Part shown: piece by piece, positions 25,421 through 36,560 of the stretch
Layout: each line of letters starts with the position of its first letter
Numbering within the stretch: the stretch's first letter is position 1
Origin: Datura wrightii
Lineage: Eukaryota; Streptophyta; Magnoliopsida; Solanales; Solanaceae
Direction: 5' to 3'
Length of the DNA stretch: 64,000 nucleotides
NCBI GenBank assembly: GCA_035772735.1
Contig: JASDFA010000010.1
Location: forward strand, 96,430,001-96,494,000
Translations under genes and position numbers: made by a program
Notes under the pieces: generated by a model
Databases searched by the model: none
Told to the model about the DNA's origin: nothing
What the model saw: only the letters and a program-made list of their open reading frames with translations

Positions 25421-25800
25421 GAGGAAAGTGGTGCAACTAGTCACGGGCTTCTCCTGCAAAGGAGTATTTGAATATCATCAAATGAATTGCGTCATCAAAA
25501 TATTATTCTTCTTATGAAGATTGCAAACACCAAAAAGTTTTGAGATGGTGATGCGGGTCTTGGTCAGTTGAATTGTGCAACTGTCCTTTCGCTTTTAACA
25601 TTGGGTAGATGCTATCATCAATTTTGATTGAGGTAGCATTTACTCTCAAAAGTACAATCACGCTAGCATAATCTATATCATCATTAACTTCCGCGAAGAC
25701 ATTCTCTACTTCATCTAGTGGTAAAGCCATCATTAGTTGCTCGCCTATTTCACAATCACAGCAAAAAGTGTGATAAAGTAGACTCCAATCAAACAAACCA
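25421..25800 (-). pseudogene. Athila/Tat-like gag pseudogene, N-terminal part
   Basis: The minus strand reads QLHNSTDQDPHHHLKTFW at about 25,590-25,540, the recalled plant gag block around DPHLHL. After a frame break come DDAIHLMIFKYSFAGEA and LHHFPP, reaching 25,421. The next residues, NFIPWKKLVNMFL, lie across the inserted element at about 5,500-5,460. The gag is thus one gene split by a 19.9-kb insertion. It is broken by frameshifts and stops. Confidence 0.68.
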
Positions 25801-25834
25801 AAATCTGAATTGCCAAATAGGACCTAAAACCAAA

Positions 25835-25853
25835 GTTTCCAGCAACGATGTCA
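25835..25853 (-). other. Decayed Asp-tRNA-type primer-binding site
   Basis: The minus strand reads TGACATCGTTGCTGGAAAC, against a recalled Athila/Tat consensus TGGCGCCGTTGCCGGGGAC. It is 13 of 19 identical, with all six differences C-to-T or G-to-A. It lies between the gag start and an LTR-like TG end at 25,860, the expected position. Confidence 0.5.
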
Positions 25854-25859
25854 AAAATA

Positions 25860-27160
25860 TGATATCACCCAGTATCCACCCTACTAAGGAGAGCGTACAT
25901 AGTCAATGCAATATAATAACCCAACAAGAAGGTGGGATCGTATCCACAAGGATTTTGTCTAGATACACAAAAATCAAGGAATGAAAATATGATTTGGATG
26001 TTGATGATCTACTCACATTAGTGCGCAAAGATGTAATTAAACTAAAACTATGATGATTAAGGTTTAATCAATAGAGAGAAAATTCTAGGGAAGTGTCCCC
26101 ACATAGGGTTGATCCCCTTAAATCATTCAACCGGGAGCAATGATAATGAGCTTTTCACAAATATACAAGAAATCTACTTAAGCAATTGCTAGGTGTCTCT
26201 CAACAATCCTAGCAATTTCAATCTAAAATAATTTTCTCAAATTTATTAGAATTCAAATCAAAACTTATTGTAATTTGCCAATTGGATTCATCAAATTTCT
26301 AGGTGAATCCTTTAAACGGGATTTAAATCCTTGGGTCGTTGTTGATTGATGCTACCCAAATCTTAATTGGCTCATTCAAGCACGATTGAAGAAATTTGAC
26401 ATGATTGAATAATTTTCACTGCCAATCTCACTTACAAATTATAGATCAATCAAATATTAGCAAACTCATAATCACTCCTCCTAATTAAGATCAATAAGAT
26501 TCACAAACTCATTGGGTTTATAATCTTAGATCAGGATTTAGCTACCCATAGCAAAAAAAGAAGAGGAAAGTATTGAATTAAGCATGATCACTTTTGCAAT
26601 AAGAAGAGAGAAAACTTAAATTGATCGATTAAATCTCAATGGATCATTCAATTACAATGGGTATCTTCAAAGGAATGCAAAAACTATGAAAACTAATTGT
26701 TAAAATCCAAAACTATGCAGAACTCTCTAAAGAATATCAACAAAGACTATTTATACTAAGCCCAAAACCCTATTAAAATTTAATCCTGAGGGGCCAGATC
26801 ACAGGGACGGACCGCATATTGAAAGTGCGGTTCGTTTCTTCAACCGTCGCTTGAAATTGTATTCTGCCTAGATGTTTTTCGTCTTTTGATTGACGGACTG
26901 TCTTTTGAAAAGACTGTATGTACTTTCTTCCGTCAATTACTTCACCAAGTGGATGAGATTGAAAAAGATAGTTCATTTGATGGTCCACCTTTTGATTGTG
27001 CGAACTGCATCTTGAGCCGTCTTTTGAAGACCACTTTGTGTTACTCTCTGGATAATCATGCGATTGAAAGTGTAAACTGCATCATGGATGTGCGGTCCGT
27101 CTTTCACCTATATCTGACAGACTTCAGCGAATTTTGTGCCTCTTTTCTTAAATCATGAAA
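25860..27160 (-). repeat. Probable 5' LTR of the Athila/Tat-like element
   Basis: It begins TGATATCACCC six bases beyond the primer-binding site. It contains GGGATCGTATCCACAAGG and GTCCCCACATAGGGTTG, blocks recalled from Athila/Tat LTRs. Near 26,800-27,100 is a cluster of short GACGGAC / GTCTTTTGAAAAGAC-like inverted motifs. The outer end is not resolved: no TG...CA plus duplication was found, and the end may lie up to about 27,330. No gene is supported. Confidence 0.45.
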
Positions 27161-28430
27161 TTTCTGAAACTCAGTAAAATAGTGTTAGTGTTGACTTAAA
27201 TTAGCATTTAAATACATGCAAGACTCTATGAAAAAAAGTACAACTGTGTTGAAAAATACCGACACATTTGTGTTAAAAAAAATACCGACACATCAATGCT
27301 CAGCATCACTTTTAGGCCAACTGCTCCTCAAAAATAGTATTTTTTTTCCCTAAAAAGAAGAGAGAAAAAGGACAACAAAGAAAAAAAAGGAATTATTACT
27401 TGTTAAAGACGAACTCGAACGGATTGAGGACGGTGGGTCTTGATATTTATAATTGTATAGTGTTATATATAGCTAGTGAGTGGAGGTTGTCTGGAATCTT
27501 TAACTTGATGTGGGATAGAGGGATTTACCAAAATAATCGGTTACTAGCCTCCTTAATCAATTAGAATTGAAAGAGAATGATAAGTTATTATAGAAAATTT
27601 TAGCTCTGGTCTTATCTACTCAAAGTTTCAATACAATAAACTATTAGAATGTTTCCTTGTTCGAAGGGATCACTGTATAGTGCATGTTTAAAAAGGTTCC
27701 TAGCACGCACTTAACTCACGAGGGTCACATGGAAAAGTTTAAACCACTTCAACTTTGAAAATAATCCTTATTAATTTTGCTGACAATTATTGAGTGTGTA
27801 TTGAAAAGTTCATTCAATTTTGCAAATTTATAAGCTCTTTAACAAGAAGGCAGTAGCTTTCATTCGTAGAGAAGCAAATTTCAATTCGTACAAGTGCATG
27901 AGTGATACTTTAAATCTTGCCTTTGAATTTCAACATGTTCACCCCAACAAGTTTTGAAATAGGGAACATTGATGGATGGCTATATTTTATCAAATTTAAA
28001 TCCATAACAAATTTGAATTACATTAAAATTTAAGATATATTAATTCTATTAAATATTATTAGATTAATATTATTAGGTTAGTTACTTAAATCTAATAAGT
28101 ATGAATCTAATTAATTATTCAATTTTATTAGGCTAGTCCCATTAATTATTCAATTTTATTAGGCTAGTCCTTCAAATTGGGCTACAAATGATGAACCTAC
28201 TTTACTGAGCTCAATGTATCATCTTATCCTAGATGTCCAAATTAATGTTACGTGTTGAATAACATGTCACACCAAATCAAATAAAGGATCCAATAGAATC
28301 ATATGCCAAAATGACACAGTATGCCTCGTCAAATTAAAGGTCAATTAAAATGTACCATATGTACAAGTAACATATTCCAACTAATTAAATATCATCATGT
28401 CAACTTAAATCTGATTGGTTGAAAAAATTT
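27161..28430. other. A+T-rich intergenic DNA, nothing assigned
   Basis: No ORF with recognisable motifs and no clear terminal repeats. A short direct duplication of AATTATTCAATTTTATTAGG occurs near 28,110-28,165. Low-complexity A/T tracts dominate. Confidence 0.6.
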
Positions 28431-28960
28431 CGCTCTTATCACAACTCTACCATCCTACAACTATAAATAAGGATCTCATAATTCAGAAAAAGGACTAGAA
28501 TTCTAATAAGAAACTAGAGAGAACTTTTGGATTAAACACCACAGGTTTCTCTACAAGCTACAAGAATTCAAGCACTCAAGTATTTCTATAAGTTCCAGAG
28601 ATCAAGATCACTGGATTCAAGATCAAGCTACAAGAATTCAAGTACTCAAGTATTTCTCTACAAGTTCCAGAGATCAAGACCACTGGATTCAAGATTACGC
28701 TCAAAATCCCTTAAATTCAAATACAAGTTAAGATCAAAACGGAGATTCAAGAACAAGTTTCAAGCCCTTGAATCTAAATATAAGTCAAGATCAAGACGAA
28801 AATTCAAGATCACGCTCTATGCCCTTAAATTAAAGTGCAAATCAAGATCAAATCCATCAAGTTCAAGATCAAGCTCAAAAGCGCTTGAATTTATATTAAA
28901 AAAGAATCAAAGGATTCCTAGAGATTATAACACTCATACTTGAAATAAAATACTACAATT
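28431..28960 (+). promoter_or_regulatory. LTR-like promoter and leader sequence with TATA box
   Basis: TATAAATA at 28,462-28,469 sits in a short G+C-richer context and is followed by a purine-rich transcribed-looking leader. That leader holds a tandem repeat (28,557-28,697) and then degenerate TTCAAGATCAAG-type repeats to about 28,905. This layout resembles the U3-R-U5 part of an LTR or a pararetrovirus-like repeat. No TG/CA ends, target duplication, primer-binding site or coding region was found nearby, so the class stays open. Confidence 0.35.
28557..28697. repeat. 70-bp tandem duplication
   Basis: Two copies, 28,557-28,626 and 28,627-28,697, share CTACAAGAATTCAAG, CACTGGATTCAAGAT and the intervening order with few differences. 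More degenerate TCAAGATCAAG units follow. Confidence 0.75.
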
Positions 28961-29447
28961 ATTGTGATATTTTTCCGTCCTGATCATTGTTTTCTTGGCG
29001 CAAATTTTATTATCTGCAATAGCACTAGAAGAGATTCAAGGTTCATGAGCTATGAAAGGGAAGGAGTTGGTTTCTCTAGAAATCTGATTTTAGGATTTTT
29101 ATTAGTTGATTCATTATTACAGTGTATTACAATTACAATTTTTATAGATGAAAAGAAAATAGATATAATCCAACATGTAATTGTTTACCGTTAGAGAAGT
29201 AATATTAATTATTTGTGTATTTGGATGGAGTATGAAATGATATTTTGATCACTTTAGTTGTATTCATTTAGCTATTTTTAAAATTTTTGTTCCTTGTTAT
29301 TACTTTTTAAAAAACTTATATAATATAGCAATTATATGAAAGTATTACAATACATAACTATAGTTTCAAATAATTACAAGTATTAGTTATACTTTCAAAT
29401 TTTGACTATTTGTTTGTATTTAGTAGCAAATAAGGAAGAAATCTCTT

Positions 29448-29640
29448 AATCTCTCTCCAATCTCGTTTGCCTCTCTCCTCCCTCCTCCCCTCTCCCTTTC
29501 CTCTCTCCTCCATCTTTCTCTTGTTGCCTCTCTCTCCCCTCCCTCATTATGTGTTATTTATATTGTTTTCTCTCTTTCTCCTCTATACCTCTTTCTCCCT
29601 CTTTTTCTCTTTCTCTCTTTTCCTCTCTCTTTTCTGCTTT
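29448..29640. repeat. Polypyrimidine (CT-rich) tract
   Basis: About 190 bp of almost pure C/T on the plus strand, mostly CTCTCTCC and TTTCTC units. It is complementary in composition to the purine tract at 29,978-30,148. The ORFs read through it are low-complexity artefacts. Confidence 0.85.
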
Positions 29641-29745
29641 TTTTTTTATATTTTCTGTATCAAAAATGACACTATCGATATAAGAGCGAATAAATACACG
29701 TGATATAAGAGCGAATAAATACAAGCTAAATTAGAGCGAATGGAT

Positions 29746-29955
29746 ACAACCTAAATGCACATATTAATACAACAAATACAATTATCTAACATCTCAAAAA
29801 ATATATAAATACAAACAGAGAAGTGAAAACATATCATACAGAGAGATAGAAGCTACAACCTAAATGTATGTATGAATACAATAAATATACTTGCCTAATA
29901 TTTCAAAAAAATATATAAAAATACAAATAGAGAAGGGTGAAAATACAAATACAAA
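29746..29955. repeat. Imperfect ~108-bp tandem duplication
   Basis: TACAACCTAAATG at about 29,746 and 29,854 opens two similar segments. Each continues with an AATACAA(C/T)AAATA block, a TTTCAAAAAATATATA-type run and AGAGAAG, the second just before the purine tract. Just upstream, ATATAAGAGCGAATAAATAC also occurs twice (from about 29,679). Confidence 0.65.
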
Positions 29956-29977
29956 GAGACATGAAAATACAGTATAC

Positions 29978-30148
29978 AAAGAGAGAGAGAGAGAGAGAGA
30001 GAGAGGAGAAAAGAGAAAGGAGGAGAGAAAGAGAGAGGCTACAGAGGGGCAAAGAGAGAGGAACAGGGGAAAAGAGAGATGAGAGAGGGAAAGAGAAAGA
30101 GAGAGAGGGAGAGAGGGAGAGAGGGAGAGAGAGAGAAAGAGAGATATG
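29978..30148. repeat. Polypurine (GA-rich) tract
   Basis: About 170 bp of nearly pure A/G, starting with a (GA)n run and continuing as GAGAGG/AAAGAG units. Together with 29,448-29,640 it forms a long imperfect inverted repeat with a ~340-bp spacer. Confidence 0.85.
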
Positions 30149-30164
30149 GAAGATCATATATTAA

Positions 30165-31193
30165 TTCTAGCATGTTGGTAATTTGCCATTTTAAAAAGAT
30201 AGTATTTTATATTTAACTCAACATATTATTTAGTATATTTGTATCCAAATATAAATGCCCTAACTTTTTAAGTGCATATGTCTCATATTGGCCATAAATT
30301 GTAATTAATAAGAATACAGCTATAAAGACATATTTTCAATCAAACGTATGTCATTTATGTATATTTCTTTTATTTTTATCAAGGTTTAGTATATCTTTAA
30401 CTTTGAGTTTTATTATGATTGTATATATTATTAAATTTGAGTATTTAATGTCCTTAACTAGCGATAGAGTGTTGATCTCAAAAGAACATAAAAATAATTG
30501 AAATTGTTAAAATTCTTAGTGAAAAGCTCTGAAAGCTTTTATAGCATAGTAACTGAATCTTCATTTTTTAGTGTTTACAAATAAAAAATGGTAACTATTA
30601 CTTCTAACCATGTGTTGATAGTAAATAAAGTATGAAAGTAACGATATTGAATGAGATACAATAATTAACTTTCTATCGCTACAAATTTTATTTTAAACTC
30701 AAATATTTCAGAATGTGCATGTAGTTTACGTAATAAAATTTATTTTGCTACAGATTATGTAATGATGAATGTTAAGTGTGCATGTGTACAAGAACTAATA
30801 ATATTCTTACAGTGGAAATTAAAAAATCAAAACATTGAATTATCAAAATGTCCATTAAATATTAAAAGACTGCTTCACCTTTCAATCTGAAATTATTCTT
30901 ATAATATTTTACATACTAAAAAGTAAAATTATATAGAAATAAATATTATTAGTGCAATAAATATTATTAGACTATTAAATACTTCACAATAAAATATTTA
31001 GATGAAAAAGTGAATTTACTATAGTTTATTTAATTTTTTGGAGTTATTTTTTTCTTTAATATTTATTATTATGCAATTTTACTTTTAGACAACTATTAAA
31101 AATTGAATGCTTATTTTGCACTTCAAATAAGTATTATTTAAAAAAGAAAATTAGGGCAATGATGTAAACCATCATCATCACACACACTATATA
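30165..31193. other. A+T-rich DNA, nothing assigned
   Basis: No ORF, terminal repeats or known motif stands out. Long A/T runs and short repeats such as AATATTATTAG occur near 30,945-30,970. Confidence 0.6.
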
Positions 31194-31438
31194 TCATATT
31201 ATATATAAGTAGGAAGCTCATAAGTTGAAAGTTAAATTATCATTTTACCCCTTCACTAAATTAAAATTTAATTGATGCATAATTAACTATTAATATTTTA
31301 TCATATCATATCATTTTATATATTTATTACTATATAAATGGAAAGCCAAAAAATTAAAAAATTAAAATAAATAATAAATAATAATAATAATAACAAATAA
31401 CAATAATAACTAATAACTAACTAACTAAATAATAATAA
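31194..31438 (+). mobile_element. Possible truncated Helitron-like 5' segment
   Basis: It begins TCATATTATATATAAGTAGG with a following TTATCATTTTACCCC block. A second, similar start (TCATATTATACTAATAGTAG, then TTATCATTTTGCCCC) occurs at 31,439. The shared start and order suggest two copies of the 5' part of one small repeat family. An AAT-rich simple repeat fills 31,365-31,438. Confidence 0.3.
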
Positions 31439-31564
31439 TCATATTATACTAATAGTAGAAAGCCTTTATTCTAAAAGCTGGATTATCATTTTGCCCCTAT
31501 AGTAAATTTAAATATAATAAAATATCTAATTAAATATTAATATTTTACCATCAAATATCTAATA

Positions 31565-31568
<4 letters not shown>

Positions 31569-31616
<48 letters not shown>
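31569..31616. repeat. (AT)n microsatellite
   Basis: About 24 uninterrupted AT dinucleotides inside A+T-rich DNA, likely polymorphic in length. Confidence 0.92.
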
Positions 31617-31621
<5 letters not shown>

Positions 31622-31983
31622 CAAAAAGAAATGAGTAAAGTCATTTATTAAACCGAGTAAATGAGGAGGATTATTTCACCTGCCATTAATTATTGTAGGT
31701 TACATGTTTATATTTTTTAATTATTATTTCATATACTACATTTTTCATCTTTCAATTGTTTCATCTCTCTAAGCTTTTATCGGTTACAATAGTATTTATA
31801 CACAATCCTCTAATGAAGATTTGTACCATTAAGCAAACTCAATGTGAAAAATATATGTCTTTGTGTCATCATCATACTCTACACCTTTTAATAGGTAATA
31901 TGAAGTTGTTGCATTCTTTCTTCTTCTTTTTGATAGTTTTTTAAATATTTTTTGATTTACATTCTTATTTTGTTACTATTTAT

Positions 31984-34547
31984 TGTCACGACCCGAGTTT
32001 ATACCCTGGACGAGACAAGGTATTTGGAGTCACAAGTAACCCCAAGACAACTCATGGTCTATCATAACACTGGTGATCTGAGTAATCATAGGGAAGCTTA
32101 AATAAATAAACCATTTATGAAAAAACTGAATAATAAAAGCTTTTACATCTGAAAGCAAAACTAAAAGTCTAAATCTATGTCTGAAAGCCAACTATAACTG
32201 ATGAGTTGCTGGGACAAGCCCCCAGCTAACTCTAAAGTCTAATTGAATGAAAATAACTGAAGAAAATAAGCATCATCCTCGAAAGATGAGGACTCACCGT
32301 TGGTACAGCTGATATCACCAGCAGAAGATCTACTAGCGGTTCTAAGTCTGAGAAGCTGTGCCTATATCATGATACGATACATCATAGAAGGTATGCTTCA
32401 GTACTTTGAATGTACTGAGTAAGTGGGAGAAAATACAACATAAAGGAATAAATAACTGAACTGTAATGACATGCAATGACCAACTGAAATACTGAAACTG
32501 AATAAACTGAAATATAACTGGAATGGTCAAAATGACCTTGTCTGATAGTCATAGACATGCCCTGAATTTGAGATACTAATCTGATCTAACTGTACTGAAC
32601 TAAACTGAATTAAGTAACCAGAAACTGTTCTGAGCTGAGCTAAACTGAAACTGTACTGACTAGTGGGAGATTCTATAACCGACATATAACCACATGAGCT
32701 AGACGTGGAGTCCGATATATACATCCCATCGGTAGGATCCAATATACCATGCCATGGTATGAAGGCATGAACTGGGTGATCACAAGTCTAGAGCCATAAG
32801 GCCAATAAAATAACCTACGGTGCCAACGTAGTTTTGAGAACCCGGGTGCGCTGAAATCCCAGCCCGCTCGGCGTTAAGTCCTACTCCTATTGGATAGTCC
32901 TAGACTGACTACTAAGCTGATAGCTCAAAACTGAGGCCCAAGACTGAGTTGGGAATACCTATCTGGAAGTACCCTAAGAGTCTTATCGGACCGAATTCTA
33001 TAATTGGTTTTCTAAGACTGGCCAGAGCTGCTTATCTGGAAGCGTCATAATTGTCTAAAGGACAAACTGAAATCTGAAGCTGGGGGTTCTAAGACTGGTC
33101 AGAGCTGCTCATCTAGAAGTATCATAACTATCTAAATAACCACTAAAATTTGATTTCTGAGTCTAATAACTGATAACTGGGAGGCATCACTGACACCTCA
33201 AGAAAAGACTATAGTTAGACTGAACAACTAACATTTTTGGACGATACTGAGTATGCTAATAATCTGATTGAGACTGGACTAACATGCATTTGACTGAGAT
33301 TTCAACATATACTAACGATATGGAAATCTCATAACTGATAGAATCAAGTCACAGGGAAAACTAGTCCAACATGCAAGATTCTACTTTATTGAACTGAAAA
33401 CTAGGGCTAAATCATTCCATTAGATACTAGTTTCACAAAATTTATAGAAATTGGGAATAATAAAGCAGCTAATATCATGAATAATATTCCACTTGAAATC
33501 TTAAAGAATTTTTTCTGAAAACTTTCTACATTTCGAATCCACAGGGCTGCAAGTGATAGAAGAATTAGAGAAGAGTTTTGGGGACACAAGGGAAGATCAA
33601 TTCCCTTGTTGAATTTCCACATACCTGGATAAGAAATCCCTTGAGAAAAAGCTTGAATTTATGCCACTGAAAAAGAGTCCTCGTTCTTGATCTGAGAGTT
33701 TTTTAGTGAAAACTTTACGAAATGCTTTTCTGAGGGGGATGACAGGGGTGAAGTAATCATCAATTACCCCTCTGAATTCCCTGAAAATAACCCAAAATTA
33801 TGTAGTTTAGGGTTTAAAAGGGTGAAAAATTACAAAAATATCCCTGGGGAAATACCTGAAAAAACTGCCGACAAGGGACTAATGGGTTATTCTACGAGTC
33901 GTTGGTTGAGATTACGGCTCATTGGGACCAGTCGCTGGTCCTACTACCTGAGTTCTGGGTTCACTAGAATTGACAATGCGAGGTACAACATTAGAAGAAC
34001 CAACGGGTCATTGGTTCCTCTCGTGATCACTGGACGAGAAAGTTGGAAGGCGTGATAACGGGCAACACAACGACTCGTTGGTTGACCCAATGCGTCGTGG
34101 TGTTCAGTCGTTACCTTCACTGGAATAGGTCTACGTATTTATGAACTTGACACCATGGGTGGTCACAATGACTCATTGTGGGATACAATGGGTCGTTGTT
34201 TCCACTCGTCATCACTGAATGGAGTTTCTGGGACTCTCAACCAATGACCCACACCATGAGTCTTTGTATCAAATGATGATTCATTGGTTTTGTCATGGGG
34301 TCTTGGAAGAAGGATTTCTAAGCTGGGGACCAATGAGTGACAGGATGACTCATTTTTCCTCACAACGGGTGTTTCATGTCCCGTTGGTTCCCGGAGGACC
34401 AAACAAGGATGACCATGATTGACACATAAGTCATTGGAGCTGACCACGACTCGTTGTCTTAGTCGTTCTGAGGCAACTTTTCTGTTTTTCTTCTGAATTT
34501 TTCTTACAAAGTTTGAGTTTGATCTAGGAATGTTTCGGGGTGTTACG
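31984..34547 (-). repeat. 3' LTR of the 31,984-41,731 element
   Basis: Starts TGTCACGACCCG and ends GGGGTGTTACG before a pyrimidine-rich TATCTCCCTCTTGGG block (a polypurine tract on the minus strand). The right third (about 33,880-34,460) is packed with ACGACTCGT/CAACGAGTC-type motifs. The remainder aligns with 39,213-41,000. Confidence 0.78.
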
Positions 34548-34749
34548 ATATCTCCCTCTTGGGATAATTCATCCTAGAATGAAGGCAAAACCTGCTGAAA
34601 AACTAGGAAAAGAGCTGCAATTCCCAGACTGAGACTATGAGCTGGTTTCTGAAGGATTAACTGACTCCAAACTGACTTAACCAAACTAACAGAGTTGATG
34701 TAACTAGAATGCACATAGAAAATTTGAATAGAGCTGATGAGTGCGGAAC

Positions 34750-36560
34750 TGAACAGAGTACTGAGGAGGGATTTAGTACCTGATGCTGGGACTGAACCGG
34801 AAGAGAATAAGTGAGGGTATCTAGCCATCATATCCGCTTCTGCCTCCCATGTGGCTCTGTCAACTAGCTGGTTCCTCCTCAATACTTTTACCGAAGTGAC
34901 TTCCTTATTTCTCAGCTTACGAACTTGACTGTCAAGGATCTAAACTAGGACCTCTTTGTAAGAGAGACTATCTTTCACTCTCACACTGTTCAGAGGCACA
35001 ACTGAAGTTGGATCACTGATGTCCTTCTTCAATAGTTACAGATGGAAGACTAGATGCACAAATGCTAACTCTGGAGGTAATTCTAAAGACTAGATGCACA
35101 AATGCTAACTCTGGAGGTAATTCTAACTCATATGCCACACCGTCAATTCGCTTCAAAATTCTGTAGGGTCCCACATATTTCAGATTGAGTTTTCCTTTCT
35201 TCCCACACCTCGTCACCCTTTTCATGTGTGAAATTTTCAGATAAATCCAATCGTCCACTGCAAACTCTAACTCTCTTCTCCTCACATCAGCATATGATTT
35301 CTACCGGCTTTGGCGCTGTTTTTAACCTCTCCCTGATAAGCTGCACCTTCTGCATAGCTTCATGAACTGAATCTGGCCCTATCAAGGTAGCTTCACAAAC
35401 CTCAAACCATCCTATAGGAGACCCACATCTCCTACCATATAATGCCTCAAACGGAGCCATTTGGATACTGGAGTGGTAGTTGTTGTTGTACGCAAACTCG
35501 ATTAGAGGTAGGTGATTATCCCAACTGCCCTTGAAATTGGTCACACACGCTCTCAGCATATCTTCCAAGGTATGTATAGTCCGCTCAGCTTTTCCATCTG
35601 TCTGCGGGTGAAAAGTTGTGTTGAGTTTGACCTGGGTACCGAGTCCTTTCTAAAATGACTTCCAAAAATGCAAGGTGAACTAGGAAACTCTATCTGAAAT
35701 AATGAACAAGGGAACCCCATGAAGTCTGACCAGCTCTCGGATATATAGCCTAGCATAATCCTCAGCTAATTCTGTAGTTTTAACTGGGAGGAAATATGCT
35801 GACTTGGTCATCCGATCTACTATCACCTAGATTGAGTCATGCTACCGACGAGTACGAGGTAGTCCTGTAATAAATTCCATATTTACTTTTTCCCACTTTC
35901 ATGTAGGTATGTTGATATCCTCATTCATACCTCCCGATCTCTGATGTTCCACCTTAACCTACAGGCAGTTCGGGCCTTAGCCACAAATTTTGCTATGTCT
36001 CTTTTCATGTTGTTCCACCAGTAAATATTCCGTAGATCACGGTACATATTAGTGGCACCTAGGTGGATAGAATATCTCGAGCTATGTGCTTCAGCCAGTA
36101 TCCACTATCTCAAGTCACCCACATTTGGTATGCATTATCTACCCTGGTAATGGAGCACACCAAAACTCCCTTTGGAGAAAGCCTCCACTTCTTTTATGAG
36201 AAATGCCTCCTTTAGATTAAGCAATATGGGATCTTCATCCTACCTTGACTTAACTTCAACTACTAACGAGGAATTTGATCCACTCCACACCACTATTCCG
36301 CCCTCAGTTGTATCAACCAACTACACTTCCAACCGAGCTAACCAGTGAACATCCTTTGCCAGTTCTTTTCTGCTCTCTTCAACATGAGCCACACTTCCCA
36401 TAGACATCCTGCTTATGGAATCAGCCACCACATTGGTTTTTCCAGGGTGGTACAACACACTCATGTTGTAGTCCTTCAATAGCTCCAACCACCTTCTTTG
36501 ACAAAGATTTAAATCTATCTGACTGAACACATACTGAAGGCTCTTGCGGTCGGTGAAAAT
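34750..36560 (-). pseudogene. Integrase and chromodomain-like region of chromovirus pol
   Basis: The minus strand shows integrase-core pieces at about 35,830-35,560 (motifs resembling AYFLPVKT and ELVRLHGVPL, broken), then LPLIEFAYNNNYHSSIQMAP and FEALYGRRC at 35,568-35,430. A C-terminal stretch with KRVTRCGKKGKLNLKYVGPY lies at 35,285-35,100. After a frame change comes a tail with VRKLRNKEV and ATWEAEADMMARYPHLF at about 34,930-34,790, which fits the chromodomain segment of Del/Tekay chromoviruses. A 40-bp tandem duplication at 35,046-35,125 shifts the frame before the tail. Function in a live element would be chromatin-directed integration. Confidence 0.75.
35046..35125. repeat. 40-bp tandem duplication in integrase region
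   Basis: The segment AGACTAGATGCACAAATGC and what follows is present twice at exactly 40-bp spacing (35,048 and 35,088). Since 40 is not a multiple of three, it destroys the integrase frame. The homologous element at 8,214-8,546 lacks it. Confidence 0.85.

Noticed and set aside
29891..30164. Arg/Glu-rich and Ser/Leu-rich ORFs
   Set aside because: Pure products of the GA/CT repeat tract, open on both strands and without protein-like composition.
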